Below are positions 50,135 through 58,675 of a stretch of DNA of 64,000 nt, one piece after another. The notes under the pieces are model-generated. The model did no database searches. It was not told the origin of the DNA and saw only the letters and a list, made by a program, of their open reading frames with translations. The first letter of the stretch is position 1; each line of letters begins with the position of its first letter. A program made the position numbers and the translations under genes. This DNA is from Amycolatopsis sp. NBC_01480. Lineage in GTDB: Bacteria; Actinomycetota; Actinomycetes; Mycobacteriales; Pseudonocardiaceae. Location of the stretch: contig NZ_CP109442.1 of assembly GCF_036227205.1 (NCBI RefSeq), positions 9,982,001 to 10,046,000 on the forward strand. Direction: 5' to 3'.

Positions 50135-50488
50135 ATGGTGCTGGCCGACGGACACGACGTCTTCCGTGACCATCCCTTCTTAGTCGAGGCCCGGGCAGAC
50201 TACGAAACTCACGTAAATCTCGCCAGGAGTGATCCAGCCGCCTTCAAGGGCTGGCTCGACAGCTTGGTCGCACGGTTCGTCGCCGAGGAACTGAGCCGGG
50301 CGAGCCGTACGGACTACCAGCCACTAGCCGGTCAGCGGGATACAGCCGGTCCAAAGGTACTCAGCTTCTCCACGTATCTTCTGGCCGGCTTTTCCCAGCG
50401 TTTTTTAGAAGCGAAGAAGAGCTCAGCCGCCCTAATTCCCGGCCAGGCAGGCGGGAGGAGTTCCTCGGGCAGGCCAGGGTCGAGGTAG
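50135..50488 (+). CDS. Doubtful short gene at the end of the hydantoinase operon
   Basis: 117 codons. The first 65 look protein-like (DGHDVFRDHPFLVEARADYE; FKGWLDSLVARFVAEELSR) with normal codon use. The remainder lies antisense to the 3' end of the PaaX gene and looks random. AAAGAAG precedes ATG 50135. It is possibly the front of a gene truncated by a past rearrangement, and it was not recognised. Confidence 0.3.
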   Translation: MVLADGHDVFRDHPFLVEARADYETHVNLARSDPAAFKGWLDSLVARFVAEELSRASRTDYQPLAGQRDTAGPKVLSFSTYLLAGFSQRFLEAKKSSAALIPGQAGGRSSSGRPGSR

Positions 50489-51201
50489 GGCAGGCGTCGC
50501 CAGTCGGTGAGCAGTCGCACGTAGCCGATGAACGCCGTGCGGTCGTCCGGAACCTGGCCGTCACACCACCGTTCGGCGGCTGGCGTGTGCTCGACGAGGA
50601 AGCTCGAATAGAGCGTCTCGAGCCCGGCCAGGTCCCACCAGCTCCGAATTTTGGCAGGCAGGTCGCCGGATGCAAGGTGATCACCTCGGAACAGGTCCGC
50701 GTAACCGCTCAATCCGAGATCGTGCAGCGCCTTCGCCGTCGCTCCGTGCAGGTGCATCGGTGCGATCCAGACCCCGGGCGCCGCGGTGCCGAAACCCAGC
50801 CGAGTCAGCAGCGACCGCAGAAGATGCCGCTTGCTGCGCTCCTCCTCCGGCACCGAGAACACGGCCAGCAACCAGCCGTCGGTCAACCGGGCCCGCTGCT
50901 GGCGGAAGATCCGGTGATCACCCTCGTGCAACATCGCCATGCCGTCGTCAGACAGTGAGTAACCGGCGACTCCGCGTCGTTCGGCCTTCAAAACCCCGCG
51001 ACGCTTGAGGCGCGATATCGACGAACGGGCGGAAGGCTCGTCCACGCCGAGGTCACCGAGCAAACTGACGATGGAGGCGACCGACAGCCAGCCACCTTCG
51101 TCTCGCGCGTAGAGCCCGTACAGGGTCACGATGAGCTGCCTGGGCTGAGCGGCCCTGGCCAGTATGTCGACGTCGACAACTTCACTTTGCGCGATCGCCA
51201 C
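50332..51201 (-). CDS. PaaX-family transcriptional repressor
   Basis: 289 residues from GTG 51201. The N-terminal winged helix is LIVTLYGLYARDEGGWLSV, then LGVDEPSARSSISRLKRRGVL. The PaaX core (WLLAVFSVPEEERSKRHLLRSLL; LGFGTAAPGVWIAP) and a C-terminal domain follow. PaaX proteins respond to aryl-CoA thioesters, classically phenylacetyl-CoA. Being 60 bp downstream of the CoA ligase, it probably senses salicylyl-CoA or gentisyl-CoA and controls the gentisate cluster. Confidence 0.9.
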   Translation of the reverse strand: MAIAQSEVVDVDILARAAQPRQLIVTLYGLYARDEGGWLSVASIVSLLGDLGVDEPSARSSISRLKRRGVLKAERRGVAGYSLSDDGMAMLHEGDHRIFRQQRARLTDGWLLAVFSVPEEERSKRHLLRSLLTRLGFGTAAPGVWIAPMHLHGATAKALHDLGLSGYADLFRGDHLASGDLPAKIRSWWDLAGLETLYSSFLVEHTPAAERWCDGQVPDDRTAFIGYVRLLTDWRRLPYLDPGLPEELLPPAWPGIRAAELFFASKKRWEKPARRYVEKLSTFGPAVSR

Positions 51202-51260
51202 GGCGCGACTTTACCAAGCCCGGATCGCACGCTGCCCCACTCCGCGGTCAGAGCGGCAGA

Positions 51261-52883
51261 TCAGGCTGTGTCCTGCCGGTCGGCTTGACGCAGCCGATAG
51301 CGCTGGATCTTGCCGCTGGCAGTCTTGGGAAGCTCGGTGACGAAGTCGATGATCCTGGGATATTTGTACGGCGCGATCGACTGCTTCACGTGGTCCTGCA
51401 GATCAACGGCCTTGTCGACGTTCCCGTTCACGCCGTCACGTAAGACGACGAACGCGCGCACGACAGCGCCTCGGGCCGCATCCGGTGCCCCGACCACCGC
51501 GGTCTCGGCGACGTCGGAATGCCGGAGCAACGCTTCCTCGACCTCTGCGCCCGCGATGTTGTAGCCCGAGGAGATGATCATGTCGTCGTTGCGAGCCTGG
51601 TACCAGTAGTAGCCGTCGCTGTCTCGCAGGTAGGTGTCACCGGTGATGTTCCAGCCGTCTTGCACATAGGTCGCCTGCCGGGGGTCGGCGAGGTAGCGGC
51701 AACCGGTCGGTCCCTTGACCGCCAGCCGTCCCGGCGTGTCGTCGGCTACCTGGTTGCCGTCGTTGTCGAGGAGGGTGACCTGAAAACCCGGGACAGCCTT
51801 GCCCGTCGCCCCCGGCCGGATGTCCTCGTCGGCGGCGGACAGGAAGATGTGCAGCAGCTCCGTGCCACCGATGCCGTTGATGATCTTGAGGCCGGTGGCC
51901 CGATGGAACTGGTCCCACGTCGAGGCCGGCAGGTGCTCTCCCGCTGAAATGCAGCGCCGCAAGGCCCGCAACGTCGGCGCTTTCCCTGCCGCGAGCATCG
52001 CCTTGTACGCGGTGGGCGCGGTGAACAAGACCGTCACCCGGTGACGCTCGACGGCATCAGCGAGTTCTTCCGGCGTCGCGCGCTCGATCAGCAGCGTCGA
52101 AGCACCTACACGCAACGGGAAAACGACCAAACCGCCCAGGCCGAAGGTGAACCCCAGCGGCGGCGTGCCGGTGAACACGTCGTCCGCGGTGGGTTTCAGC
52201 AGATGCCGGGCGAAGGTGTCGGCAGTGGCCAGCACGTCGCGGTGAAAGTGCATGGTGGCCTTGGACTTACCGGTAGTGCCCGACGTCGGGGCGAGCATGA
52301 CCACGTCGTCGGCGGCCGTGTCGACGGCGGTGAAGTGGCGGTCCTTGCCCGTGACCAGCTGCGTGAGGTCGGCCGGATCGTCCGTGCCGTAGCCGATCCG
52401 GGGCGGCCCGCCGACGAGTTTCGCGAGGTCGGTGTCGAAGCGATGGTCGGTGATGATCAGGCTGGGCCGAGTCAGGTCGATCAGCTCGCCGACCTCCCGC
52501 TCTCGCAGCAGAGGCATGGTGGTCACCGCGACGGCACCGGCCTTGACCACGCCGAACCACGCCGCCGTCAGCCAGGGGTTGTTGGGTCCGCGCAGCAGCA
52601 CCCGGTTGCCGGGCACGATTCCGAGGTCCTCGGTCAGCACGCGCGCGATCTGGTTGCTGCGCTGCGACAGGTCTCCGTATGTCCAGGTGTCGGTGTCGGT
52701 CAGCAGGCAGGGTGCTTCGGCGCCGTACTCGCGGATGGTGGTCTCCAGTAGCTCCACCGCGCAGTTGAGCCGCTCGGGATACTGCAGTTCGGGCAGCTCG
52801 AAAAGGAACTCGGGCCACTGGTCCTGGGGAGGCAGGTTGTCTCGGCAGAACGTATCGATATGCGCGGACGGTGACAACGGCAT
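51261..52883 (-). CDS. Aryl-CoA ligase (probable salicylate--CoA ligase)
   Basis: 540 residues; ATG 52883 has GAGGAG eight bases upstream. ANL-superfamily motifs are the phosphate loop APTSGTTGKSKATMHFH, the aromatic-acid pocket region GIGGTELLHIF, the hinge YYWYQARNDDMIISSGYNI and the catalytic Lys in KTASGKIQRYRL. It resembles 2-aminobenzoate/benzoate-CoA ligases. With the fused 5-hydroxylase and gentisate dioxygenase beside it, salicylate is the best substrate guess; anthranilate is the alternative. Confidence 0.85.
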   Translation of the reverse strand: MPLSPSAHIDTFCRDNLPPQDQWPEFLFELPELQYPERLNCAVELLETTIREYGAEAPCLLTDTDTWTYGDLSQRSNQIARVLTEDLGIVPGNRVLLRGPNNPWLTAAWFGVVKAGAVAVTTMPLLREREVGELIDLTRPSLIITDHRFDTDLAKLVGGPPRIGYGTDDPADLTQLVTGKDRHFTAVDTAADDVVMLAPTSGTTGKSKATMHFHRDVLATADTFARHLLKPTADDVFTGTPPLGFTFGLGGLVVFPLRVGASTLLIERATPEELADAVERHRVTVLFTAPTAYKAMLAAGKAPTLRALRRCISAGEHLPASTWDQFHRATGLKIINGIGGTELLHIFLSAADEDIRPGATGKAVPGFQVTLLDNDGNQVADDTPGRLAVKGPTGCRYLADPRQATYVQDGWNITGDTYLRDSDGYYWYQARNDDMIISSGYNIAGAEVEEALLRHSDVAETAVVGAPDAARGAVVRAFVVLRDGVNGNVDKAVDLQDHVKQSIAPYKYPRIIDFVTELPKTASGKIQRYRLRQADRQDTA

Positions 52884-52911
52884 CAGCACAGCTCCTCGTT
52901 CGGGACGAACA

Positions 52912-53673
52912 TCAGGCGTCGGCGTACCGGCCGGACAGCAGGCTGCCTGCTCCTGGTGCGACAGCGGGCAGTCCGAGTGCTCGCATCATCTGATGCGCGG
53001 TCGCGATCGAGGCGGACAGGACAGGTTTGCCGAACGTCTGTTCCGCGATTTCGATCGACTCGAGTGACGGCATCTGCACACAAGCCGACAGCACGATGAC
53101 GTCGGCGTCGCTGTTGTCGAGTGCGCCCGCGATCGGGATGAGCTTCCGGGGGTCGTGCGCGGCGACCTGCAGGTTGTCCGGGATCTCCAGCGCGGTGTAG
53201 TCGCTGACCTCGACCCCTTCATGGCGGATGTAGTCCACGACGGTGTCGGTGAGCGGCCGCAGATAGGGACACACCAGGGTGATCTTCCGCGCGCCCAGCA
53301 CGTTCAACGCGTTCACCAACGCGCCTGCGCTGGTGACGACCGGCGCCGGGGCGCCGTTGTCCACGGTCACCGCGGACAGCTTCTTCTCCGAGGCGTGGTG
53401 GTACCCGTGGCCCAGGCTCATGATGGCCACCAGGCAGGCATAGCCGAGAACGTCGACGTGCGCGTCGGACAGCTCGGCCGCGCACCGCTCGGCGTCGGCG
53501 TCCATCGCCGCGAGTTCCTCTTTGCTGACCTGCTTCATCCGCATACGACTGGAATGAAAGGTGAACCGCTCCGGGGCGATCGTTTCCCTGGCCCGGAAGA
53601 TGGCCGGTATCTCCGTCTCCATCGTGACATTCGAACTCGGCACGATCTGCCCGATCCGGAACGGCCCGCTCAT
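52912..53673 (-). CDS. maiA: Maleate cis-trans isomerase
   Basis: 253 residues. This Asp/Glu-racemase-superfamily protein has IGQIVPSSNVTMETEIP at the N-terminus, a first Cys in LGYACLVAIMS and a second in VLSACVQMPS, as in maleate isomerases. It converts maleate to fumarate by a covalent Cys intermediate. It overlaps the FAH-type gene by ATGA. Its presence implies that the gentisate pathway here produces free maleate. Confidence 0.85.
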   Translation of the reverse strand: MSGPFRIGQIVPSSNVTMETEIPAIFRARETIAPERFTFHSSRMRMKQVSKEELAAMDADAERCAAELSDAHVDVLGYACLVAIMSLGHGYHHASEKKLSAVTVDNGAPAPVVTSAGALVNALNVLGARKITLVCPYLRPLTDTVVDYIRHEGVEVSDYTALEIPDNLQVAAHDPRKLIPIAGALDNSDADVIVLSACVQMPSLESIEIAEQTFGKPVLSASIATAHQMMRALGLPAVAPGAGSLLSGRYADA

Positions 53674-54566
53674 CGCGCGTCCACCACCGGATTGCGCAAG
53701 GTGCCGATGGACTCCACCGTCAGCTCCACGACGTCGCCAGGCCGGAGGAATTGCTGGGGAGTGAAGCCGGCGCCCACTCCGGCCGGGGAGCCGGTCGCGA
53801 TGACGTCGCCCGGCTCCAAAGTCATGCCCGAGGTGATGTCCGCAATGAGCTCCCGAATGGAGAAAAGCATGTACCTTGTATTGGACTTCTGTTTCACCTC
53901 ACCGTTGACTCGCAGCGACAGATCGAGAGCTTGTGGGTCGGGCACGGCGTCGGCGGTGAGGATCGCGGGCCCGAACGGCGCGTAGGAATCCTGCCCCTTG
54001 GAAAAAAACCACTGCCCGGACCGTCGCTGGTCACGCGCACTGATGTCGTTGACGATGCTGTAACCGAAGACGTAGTCGAGCGCCGCGCTTTCGGGCACCC
54101 GCTTGGCCGTACGGCCGATGACCACCGCGAGCTCGACCTCCCAGTCGAGCTGCTCGGTCAGGTCGCCGTTGTGCAAAATGGGATCGCCGGGCCCGACCAC
54201 TGCGGTCGAGGGCTTGCTGAAGAGCACTGGCCGAGCGGGGAGTTCTTGGGCGGTGTCCAGGGTACGAGCGGACTCCGCGACGTGCTCGGTGTAATTCAGC
54301 CCGACGCCGACGATCTTTCCCGGGCGTAAGGGCGCGTGGAGTTGCACTTCGCTGTGCGGATAAGTCGTGTTCGCGGCGCCTGCGTCCTGCACGAGCGGGG
54401 CGATGGCATCGACAGCGCCGGCTCCTGTACGTACGACGTCGAGCAAGGTGGCAGGCACCGTGACACGCCGTTCTTCGGCGAGCGCGCCGACGTCGATGAC
54501 ACCGGTGTCGGTCTGCACCCCGAGCCGGTTTCGGCCGGCAGTTCCGGAAAAGGTGACCAGCAGCAT
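53670..54566 (-). CDS. FAH-family hydrolase (maleylpyruvate/fumarylpyruvate hydrolase-like)
   Basis: 298 residues from ATG 54566. The catalytic core starts KIVGVGLNYTEHVAES. The metal-binding Glu/Glu/Asp set is in LDWEVELAVVIG, and YSIVNDISARDQ and FFSKGQDSYAPFGPAI follow, all FAH features. In gentisate pathways such enzymes cleave a C-C bond of (fumaryl or maleyl)pyruvate to pyruvate plus fumarate or maleate. With maleate isomerase next door and no maleylpyruvate isomerase seen, direct maleylpyruvate hydrolysis is favoured. Confidence 0.87.
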   Translation of the reverse strand: MLLVTFSGTAGRNRLGVQTDTGVIDVGALAEERRVTVPATLLDVVRTGAGAVDAIAPLVQDAGAANTTYPHSEVQLHAPLRPGKIVGVGLNYTEHVAESARTLDTAQELPARPVLFSKPSTAVVGPGDPILHNGDLTEQLDWEVELAVVIGRTAKRVPESAALDYVFGYSIVNDISARDQRRSGQWFFSKGQDSYAPFGPAILTADAVPDPQALDLSLRVNGEVKQKSNTRYMLFSIRELIADITSGMTLEPGDVIATGSPAGVGAGFTPQQFLRPGDVVELTVESIGTLRNPVVDAR

Positions 54567-54583
54567 CAGAGGACTCCGTCTTT

Positions 54584-55690
54584 TTAGTTGAGGGGCTGGT
54601 GGCCGTTGTTGTCGGTGTAGGCCTCTTCGCGGAAGAAACCCAGTGACCGCATGACGGGAAAGTCGTTGAACGAGAACAGGCAGGCGTCGTCCGAGGTGCT
54701 GATGTTCTTGTGTTCGTGCCACGCCCAGGACGGCACGCAGAAGATGTCGCCTTCTGTCCAGTCGAAGCGCTGCCCGGCGACGATGGAGTAGCCGCTGCCT
54801 TTGGCCGCGGTGTAGATCTTCGAGCCGACCTGGCGATGTGCTTGGGTGGCCTCGCCGGCACGCAGCAATTGCATGTGGGCGCTCATCGTCGGCATCACTG
54901 AACCGCCGGTCAGCGGGTTGCTGTACTCCATGATGATCCCGTCGAACGGGGAGCCGTCCGAGGATTTGGCCGCGTTCAGCAGAGCCTCGTAGGTCGATTC
55001 CCACGGATACGCGAACAGCGGTGAGTAACGGTTGCTCCAGGTGTCGCCGAACGGACGTAGCTGTCCTGCCCCGTACGTCAAGAGCGAGGAATTGGTGACG
55101 CCCTCGCGCTTCTGATACACGTCCGGATGTACCTCATAGAATGGGGCGTCGAGGGCGTTGACCAGGGGGATGTCCAACCCGTCCTGCCAGATGACCGGGC
55201 CGTCGCCCCCTTCGTTGCCGTGCTCGTGCCAGGTCCAGTTCGGGGTGATGGCGAAGTCGCGAGGGCCCACCTGTAGCTTCTGGCCATCCACGACGGTCCA
55301 CGCGCCGGTTCCCTCGAGAACGAAGCGCAACGCGGCCGCTTGGTGGCGGTGCGCCGTCATTGACTCGCCGGGACCCATGACCTGCAGGCCGGTGTACAGC
55401 AGTCCGACGGTGGCAGCGATGTCTCGGCGCTGCGGGTTGTACAGAGCCACGACGCGACGGCCAGCGTCGTCGCCGCTGACGAGTTTCAGTGCTTCGAGGA
55501 CCAGCGGGCGCAGCTCCTGGTAGCTCCACTTCATCGGCCTCGATTGAGGCTGCGGATACCAGGGTTCGATCTTGTTGGCGATCGTCCAGAGCGCGCCGGC
55601 TTCGAGCTTCTCCAGCCGCTCGTAGTACGTCCGCAGGTCCGCGCTGTCTTTGACCCTGGCCCGGCCGAGCATGTCATCACTGTTCGTCAC
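54584..55690 (-). CDS. sdgD: Gentisate 1,2-dioxygenase
   Basis: 368 residues. GTG 55690 has GGAGG five bases upstream, better than the in-frame starts around it. It is a double-cupin protein: the first cupin has MTAHRHQAAALRFVLEG and WTWHEHGNEG, the second TQAHRQVGSKIYTAAKG and AWHEHKN. The Fe(II) ligands are His of HRH and His of HEH in the first cupin. It opens gentisate between C1 and C2 to maleylpyruvate. It is first of the minus-strand operon, divergent from the thioesterase. Confidence 0.92.
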   Translation of the reverse strand: MTNSDDMLGRARVKDSADLRTYYERLEKLEAGALWTIANKIEPWYPQPQSRPMKWSYQELRPLVLEALKLVSGDDAGRRVVALYNPQRRDIAATVGLLYTGLQVMGPGESMTAHRHQAAALRFVLEGTGAWTVVDGQKLQVGPRDFAITPNWTWHEHGNEGGDGPVIWQDGLDIPLVNALDAPFYEVHPDVYQKREGVTNSSLLTYGAGQLRPFGDTWSNRYSPLFAYPWESTYEALLNAAKSSDGSPFDGIIMEYSNPLTGGSVMPTMSAHMQLLRAGEATQAHRQVGSKIYTAAKGSGYSIVAGQRFDWTEGDIFCVPSWAWHEHKNISTSDDACLFSFNDFPVMRSLGFFREEAYTDNNGHQPLN

Positions 55691-55784
55691 GGCGTCCTCC
55701 ACACACTTCGATATGACGAGATGTTGACGGGAGTCATCATCGCTATATATGTTTTGGATTGTCAAGCGACCCGGAAGGACAGTG
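55691..55784. promoter_or_regulatory. Divergent promoter region of the gentisate cluster
   Basis: 94 bp serve both half-operons. For the plus strand, TTGACG (55724) and TATATG (about 55746) make a promoter-like pair. TGAC-GGGA-GTCA (55725-55736) is a small dyad overlapping it and a possible regulator site. It is notably AT-rich (GCTATATATGTTTTGG) in this GC-rich DNA. Confidence 0.5.
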
Positions 55785-56288
55785 ATGACACACCCCGAAC
55801 CTTTGCCCCGCAACAGCATCGGGGCCGCCCCAGCACTGTCCCATCAGGACAGAGCCGACGACTCCCCGCTCGGGGCCGTGGTGGAAAGGCGCGTCGAGTG
55901 GTCCGACACCGACGCCTCAGGCCACCACCACAACACGGCGATCATCCGCTGGACGGAGGCCGCCGAGGCGGAGCTCCTGCGCCGACACAACCTGGAACGG
56001 CTCTGGGGACGGTCCCCCCGCGTACGACACGAAATCAATTACCTCGGCCGGCTGTGGTTCGGTCAATCCATCACGATCCGGCTGCGCGTCGCGGCGCTGG
56101 GCCGGACCTCGCTGACCTACGAGTTCGAACTCGCCGGCCCGACCGGAGTCGCGGCCACAGGTCTGGTCGTCGTCGCGCACGCGGCACCCGGCGACCCCTC
56201 TTCGACGCCGTGGCCGGAGGACGTGCGCGCAGCGTTCGCCAAGGTGTCCAGAACCTCAACCCCGGATACAGCTATGGAGACGTCGTGA
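55785..56288 (+). CDS. Hot-dog-fold acyl-CoA thioesterase (probable gentisyl-CoA thioesterase)
   Basis: 167 residues; ATG 55785 has GGAAGGA seven bases upstream. The 4-hydroxybenzoyl-CoA-thioesterase-type motif VEWSDTDASGHHHNTAIIRW carries the catalytic Asp, and INYLGRLWFGQSITI is the second strand block. It would release gentisate from gentisyl-CoA made by the hydroxylase downstream, with which it overlaps by GTGA. The partner and order fit the salicylyl-CoA route known from Streptomyces. Confidence 0.83.
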   Translation: MTHPEPLPRNSIGAAPALSHQDRADDSPLGAVVERRVEWSDTDASGHHHNTAIIRWTEAAEAELLRRHNLERLWGRSPRVRHEINYLGRLWFGQSITIRLRVAALGRTSLTYEFELAGPTGVAATGLVVVAHAAPGDPSSTPWPEDVRAAFAKVSRTSTPDTAMETS

Positions 56289-58675
56289 CACGAATCGCCA
56301 TCATCGGGGGCGGGCCTGGCGGCCTGTATTTCGCCGCGCTCGCCAAACAGCTCGACCCCACACGCGAAGTCACCGTCTGGGAACGCAACGCCGCTGCTGA
56401 CACGTTCGGCTTCGGCGTGGTCTTCTCCGACGAGACGCTGGACGGCATCGCCCAGGCCGATCCACAGATCTTCACCGCCATGGAAGCCGAGTTCGCTCGA
56501 TGGAGCGACATCGACATCCGGTACCGCGGCACCACCGAGACCTCCGGCGGGCACGGCTTCGCCGCCATCGAACGCAAACGGCTCCTGGAAATCCTGCAGA
56601 GACGTTGCACGGACCTCGGCGTGGACCTCCGTTTCTCCACCGTCGCGCCCACGGCGGCACAACTGTCCCGTGACCACGATCTGGTGGTCGCGGCAGACGG
56701 CGTGAACTCGGCGAGCCGCGCGCAGCACGCCGCCGTCTTCAAACCGTCGCTGGACGAGCACAACTGCCGCTACATGTGGCTGGCCACTGATCGGGTTCTC
56801 GAGGCCTTCACGTTCGTCATCGAGGAGACCCCACACGGACCGGTGCAGGTGCACGGCTACCCGTTCAGCTCCGAGCAAAGCACTTTCATCGTCGAGATGA
56901 ACGAAAAGACCTGGCGGGCCGCGGGATTCGCCGACCTAGCCGCGCAGGACCGACCACCGGGTGTCAGCGACGACGAGAGCGTGGCGCGGATAGCCGAGCT
57001 GCTCGGCGACTTCCTCGACGGACATTCGCTGCTGACGAACAACTCGAAGTGGTTGCGGTTCACCACTGTCCGCAACGAGTCCTGGCGCCACGGGACTATC
57101 GTCCTGTTGGGAGACGCGGCGCATACGGCGCACTTCTCCATCGGCTCCGGCACCAAACTGGCCATGGAGGACAGTCTCGCCCTCGCGGCGGCGATCGAAG
57201 CGCAACCGGACGATCTCCTGGCCGCGCTGGCCGCCTACGAAACGGCCCGCCGGCCGGTGGTGGAATCCACCCAGCGCGCGGCCCAAGCCAGCCTGGAATG
57301 GTTCGAGACGATCGAACACCCCATCGGCAAGGAACCGGCCCAGTTCGCCTTCAATCTGCTCACCCGCAGCCTCAGGGTCACCTACGACAACCTCCGCCTG
57401 CGAGACCCCGGCTACGCCGCGAGTCTCGACCGGTGGTTCCACCTCAACGAAACGCACGACGAGCAGGTCACGACTCCACCGCCCCCCTTGTTCCAGCCGT
57501 ATCACCTGGCGGGGGTCAGCATGCGCAACAGGATCATCGCGGCGCCCGTGTCGTCGTACCAAGCTCACGACGGCGTGCCCGGCAGCGCCGAACTTCTTCA
57601 CCTGTCCGGAAAAGCCCTCGGCGGAGCCGGCCTCGTCCTCACCGGCATGACCGCGGTCAGCGCTCAAGGACGAGCCACTCCGGCCTGCCCCGGGCTCTAC
57701 GACGACAGCCAGGTCGCAGCTTGGCGAGAAGTCACCGACGCAGTCCACGCCCACAGCGGGGCGTTGATCGGTGTGCAGCTCAACCACTCCGGCCCCAAAG
57801 GCTCCACCACTGTCCCTCAGCACGGTCCCCTGGGCACCGCCCTCACTGACGGCGCGTGGCCGACAGTCGGACCCTCAGCGATCCCATTCGGGGACCTCCC
57901 CGAGCCGGCACAGGCGACGCCGACCGACCTGGGCACGATCGTGGATGACTTCGCCGCCGCCACACGGCGGGCGGACGAAGCAGGTTTCGATGTACTGGAG
58001 ATCCAGGCAGGCCACGGATTCCTGCTCTCGGCGTTCCTGTCGCCACTGACCAACAAGCGCACCGACGACTACGGCGGTGACCTGGAGAACAGGCTGCGAT
58101 TTCCCCTCCAGGCCATCGACGCCGTGCGCGCGAACTGGCCGACCGGCAAGCCCCTGCTCGCCAGGATCTCCGCGGTCGACTGGGCGGAAGGCGGCACCAC
58201 CCTGGACGACGCGGTCCGCATCGCCCAGGCGCTCTCCGAACACGGCGTCGACGCCATAGACGTCTCGAGCGGCGAAGTGGTCGCGACAGAGAAGCCAGCC
58301 TACGGACGGTGTTATCAGACACCACTCGCCGAGCACATCCGTTCCGAGACCGGCATCCCCACGATCGCGGTCGGCGGCATCGGCGGGTACGACGACGCCA
58401 ACTCGATCGTCCTGGCCGGCCGCGCTGACCTGGTTGCGATCGGCAGGGCCTACCTGCACGACCCGTCCTGGGCCCTGCACGCCGCCGCGGACCTCGGCTA
58501 CACCGGCCCCGGCGCGTACTGGCCACCGTTCCAGACCGCGGGTCAAGCAAAACCAGTCACCGGCGGGCGGGCCAGGCCGCTGCTCTCACTGAGCCTGCCC
58601 GCCCCCGAACCCGTGCACCGCAGATGGGCCCAAACCGACGCAATCGTCGCCACGGCCGGAACGAGGTCCGTGTGA
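56285..58675 (+). CDS. sdgC: Fused salicylyl-CoA 5-hydroxylase / OYE-type oxidoreductase
   Basis: 796 residues from GTG 56285. Residues 1-390 are an FAD monooxygenase: dinucleotide motif IAIIGGGPGGLYFA, DG motif VVAADGVNSASRAQH and GDAAHTAHFSIGSGTKLAMED. Residues 405-770 are an old-yellow-enzyme (FMN) domain: FQPYHLAGVSMRNRII, GVQLNHSGPKG and FLSPLTNKRTDDYGG. The same fusion occurs in anthraniloyl-CoA monooxygenase/reductase and in proteins called bifunctional salicylyl-CoA 5-hydroxylase. The neighbouring thioesterase and gentisate dioxygenase favour salicylyl-CoA. It overlaps the nitrilase as TGATG. Confidence 0.87.
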   Translation: MTRIAIIGGGPGGLYFAALAKQLDPTREVTVWERNAAADTFGFGVVFSDETLDGIAQADPQIFTAMEAEFARWSDIDIRYRGTTETSGGHGFAAIERKRLLEILQRRCTDLGVDLRFSTVAPTAAQLSRDHDLVVAADGVNSASRAQHAAVFKPSLDEHNCRYMWLATDRVLEAFTFVIEETPHGPVQVHGYPFSSEQSTFIVEMNEKTWRAAGFADLAAQDRPPGVSDDESVARIAELLGDFLDGHSLLTNNSKWLRFTTVRNESWRHGTIVLLGDAAHTAHFSIGSGTKLAMEDSLALAAAIEAQPDDLLAALAAYETARRPVVESTQRAAQASLEWFETIEHPIGKEPAQFAFNLLTRSLRVTYDNLRLRDPGYAASLDRWFHLNETHDEQVTTPPPPLFQPYHLAGVSMRNRIIAAPVSSYQAHDGVPGSAELLHLSGKALGGAGLVLTGMTAVSAQGRATPACPGLYDDSQVAAWREVTDAVHAHSGALIGVQLNHSGPKGSTTVPQHGPLGTALTDGAWPTVGPSAIPFGDLPEPAQATPTDLGTIVDDFAAATRRADEAGFDVLEIQAGHGFLLSAFLSPLTNKRTDDYGGDLENRLRFPLQAIDAVRANWPTGKPLLARISAVDWAEGGTTLDDAVRIAQALSEHGVDAIDVSSGEVVATEKPAYGRCYQTPLAEHIRSETGIPTIAVGGIGGYDDANSIVLAGRADLVAIGRAYLHDPSWALHAAADLGYTGPGAYWPPFQTAGQAKPVTGGRARPLLSLSLPAPEPVHRRWAQTDAIVATAGTRSV

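Noticed and set aside
50065..50169. 34-codon frame starting ATGACGTCAACG right after the amidohydrolase
   Set aside because: Too short and without features; the adjacent frame from 50135 looks more protein-like, though still doubtful.
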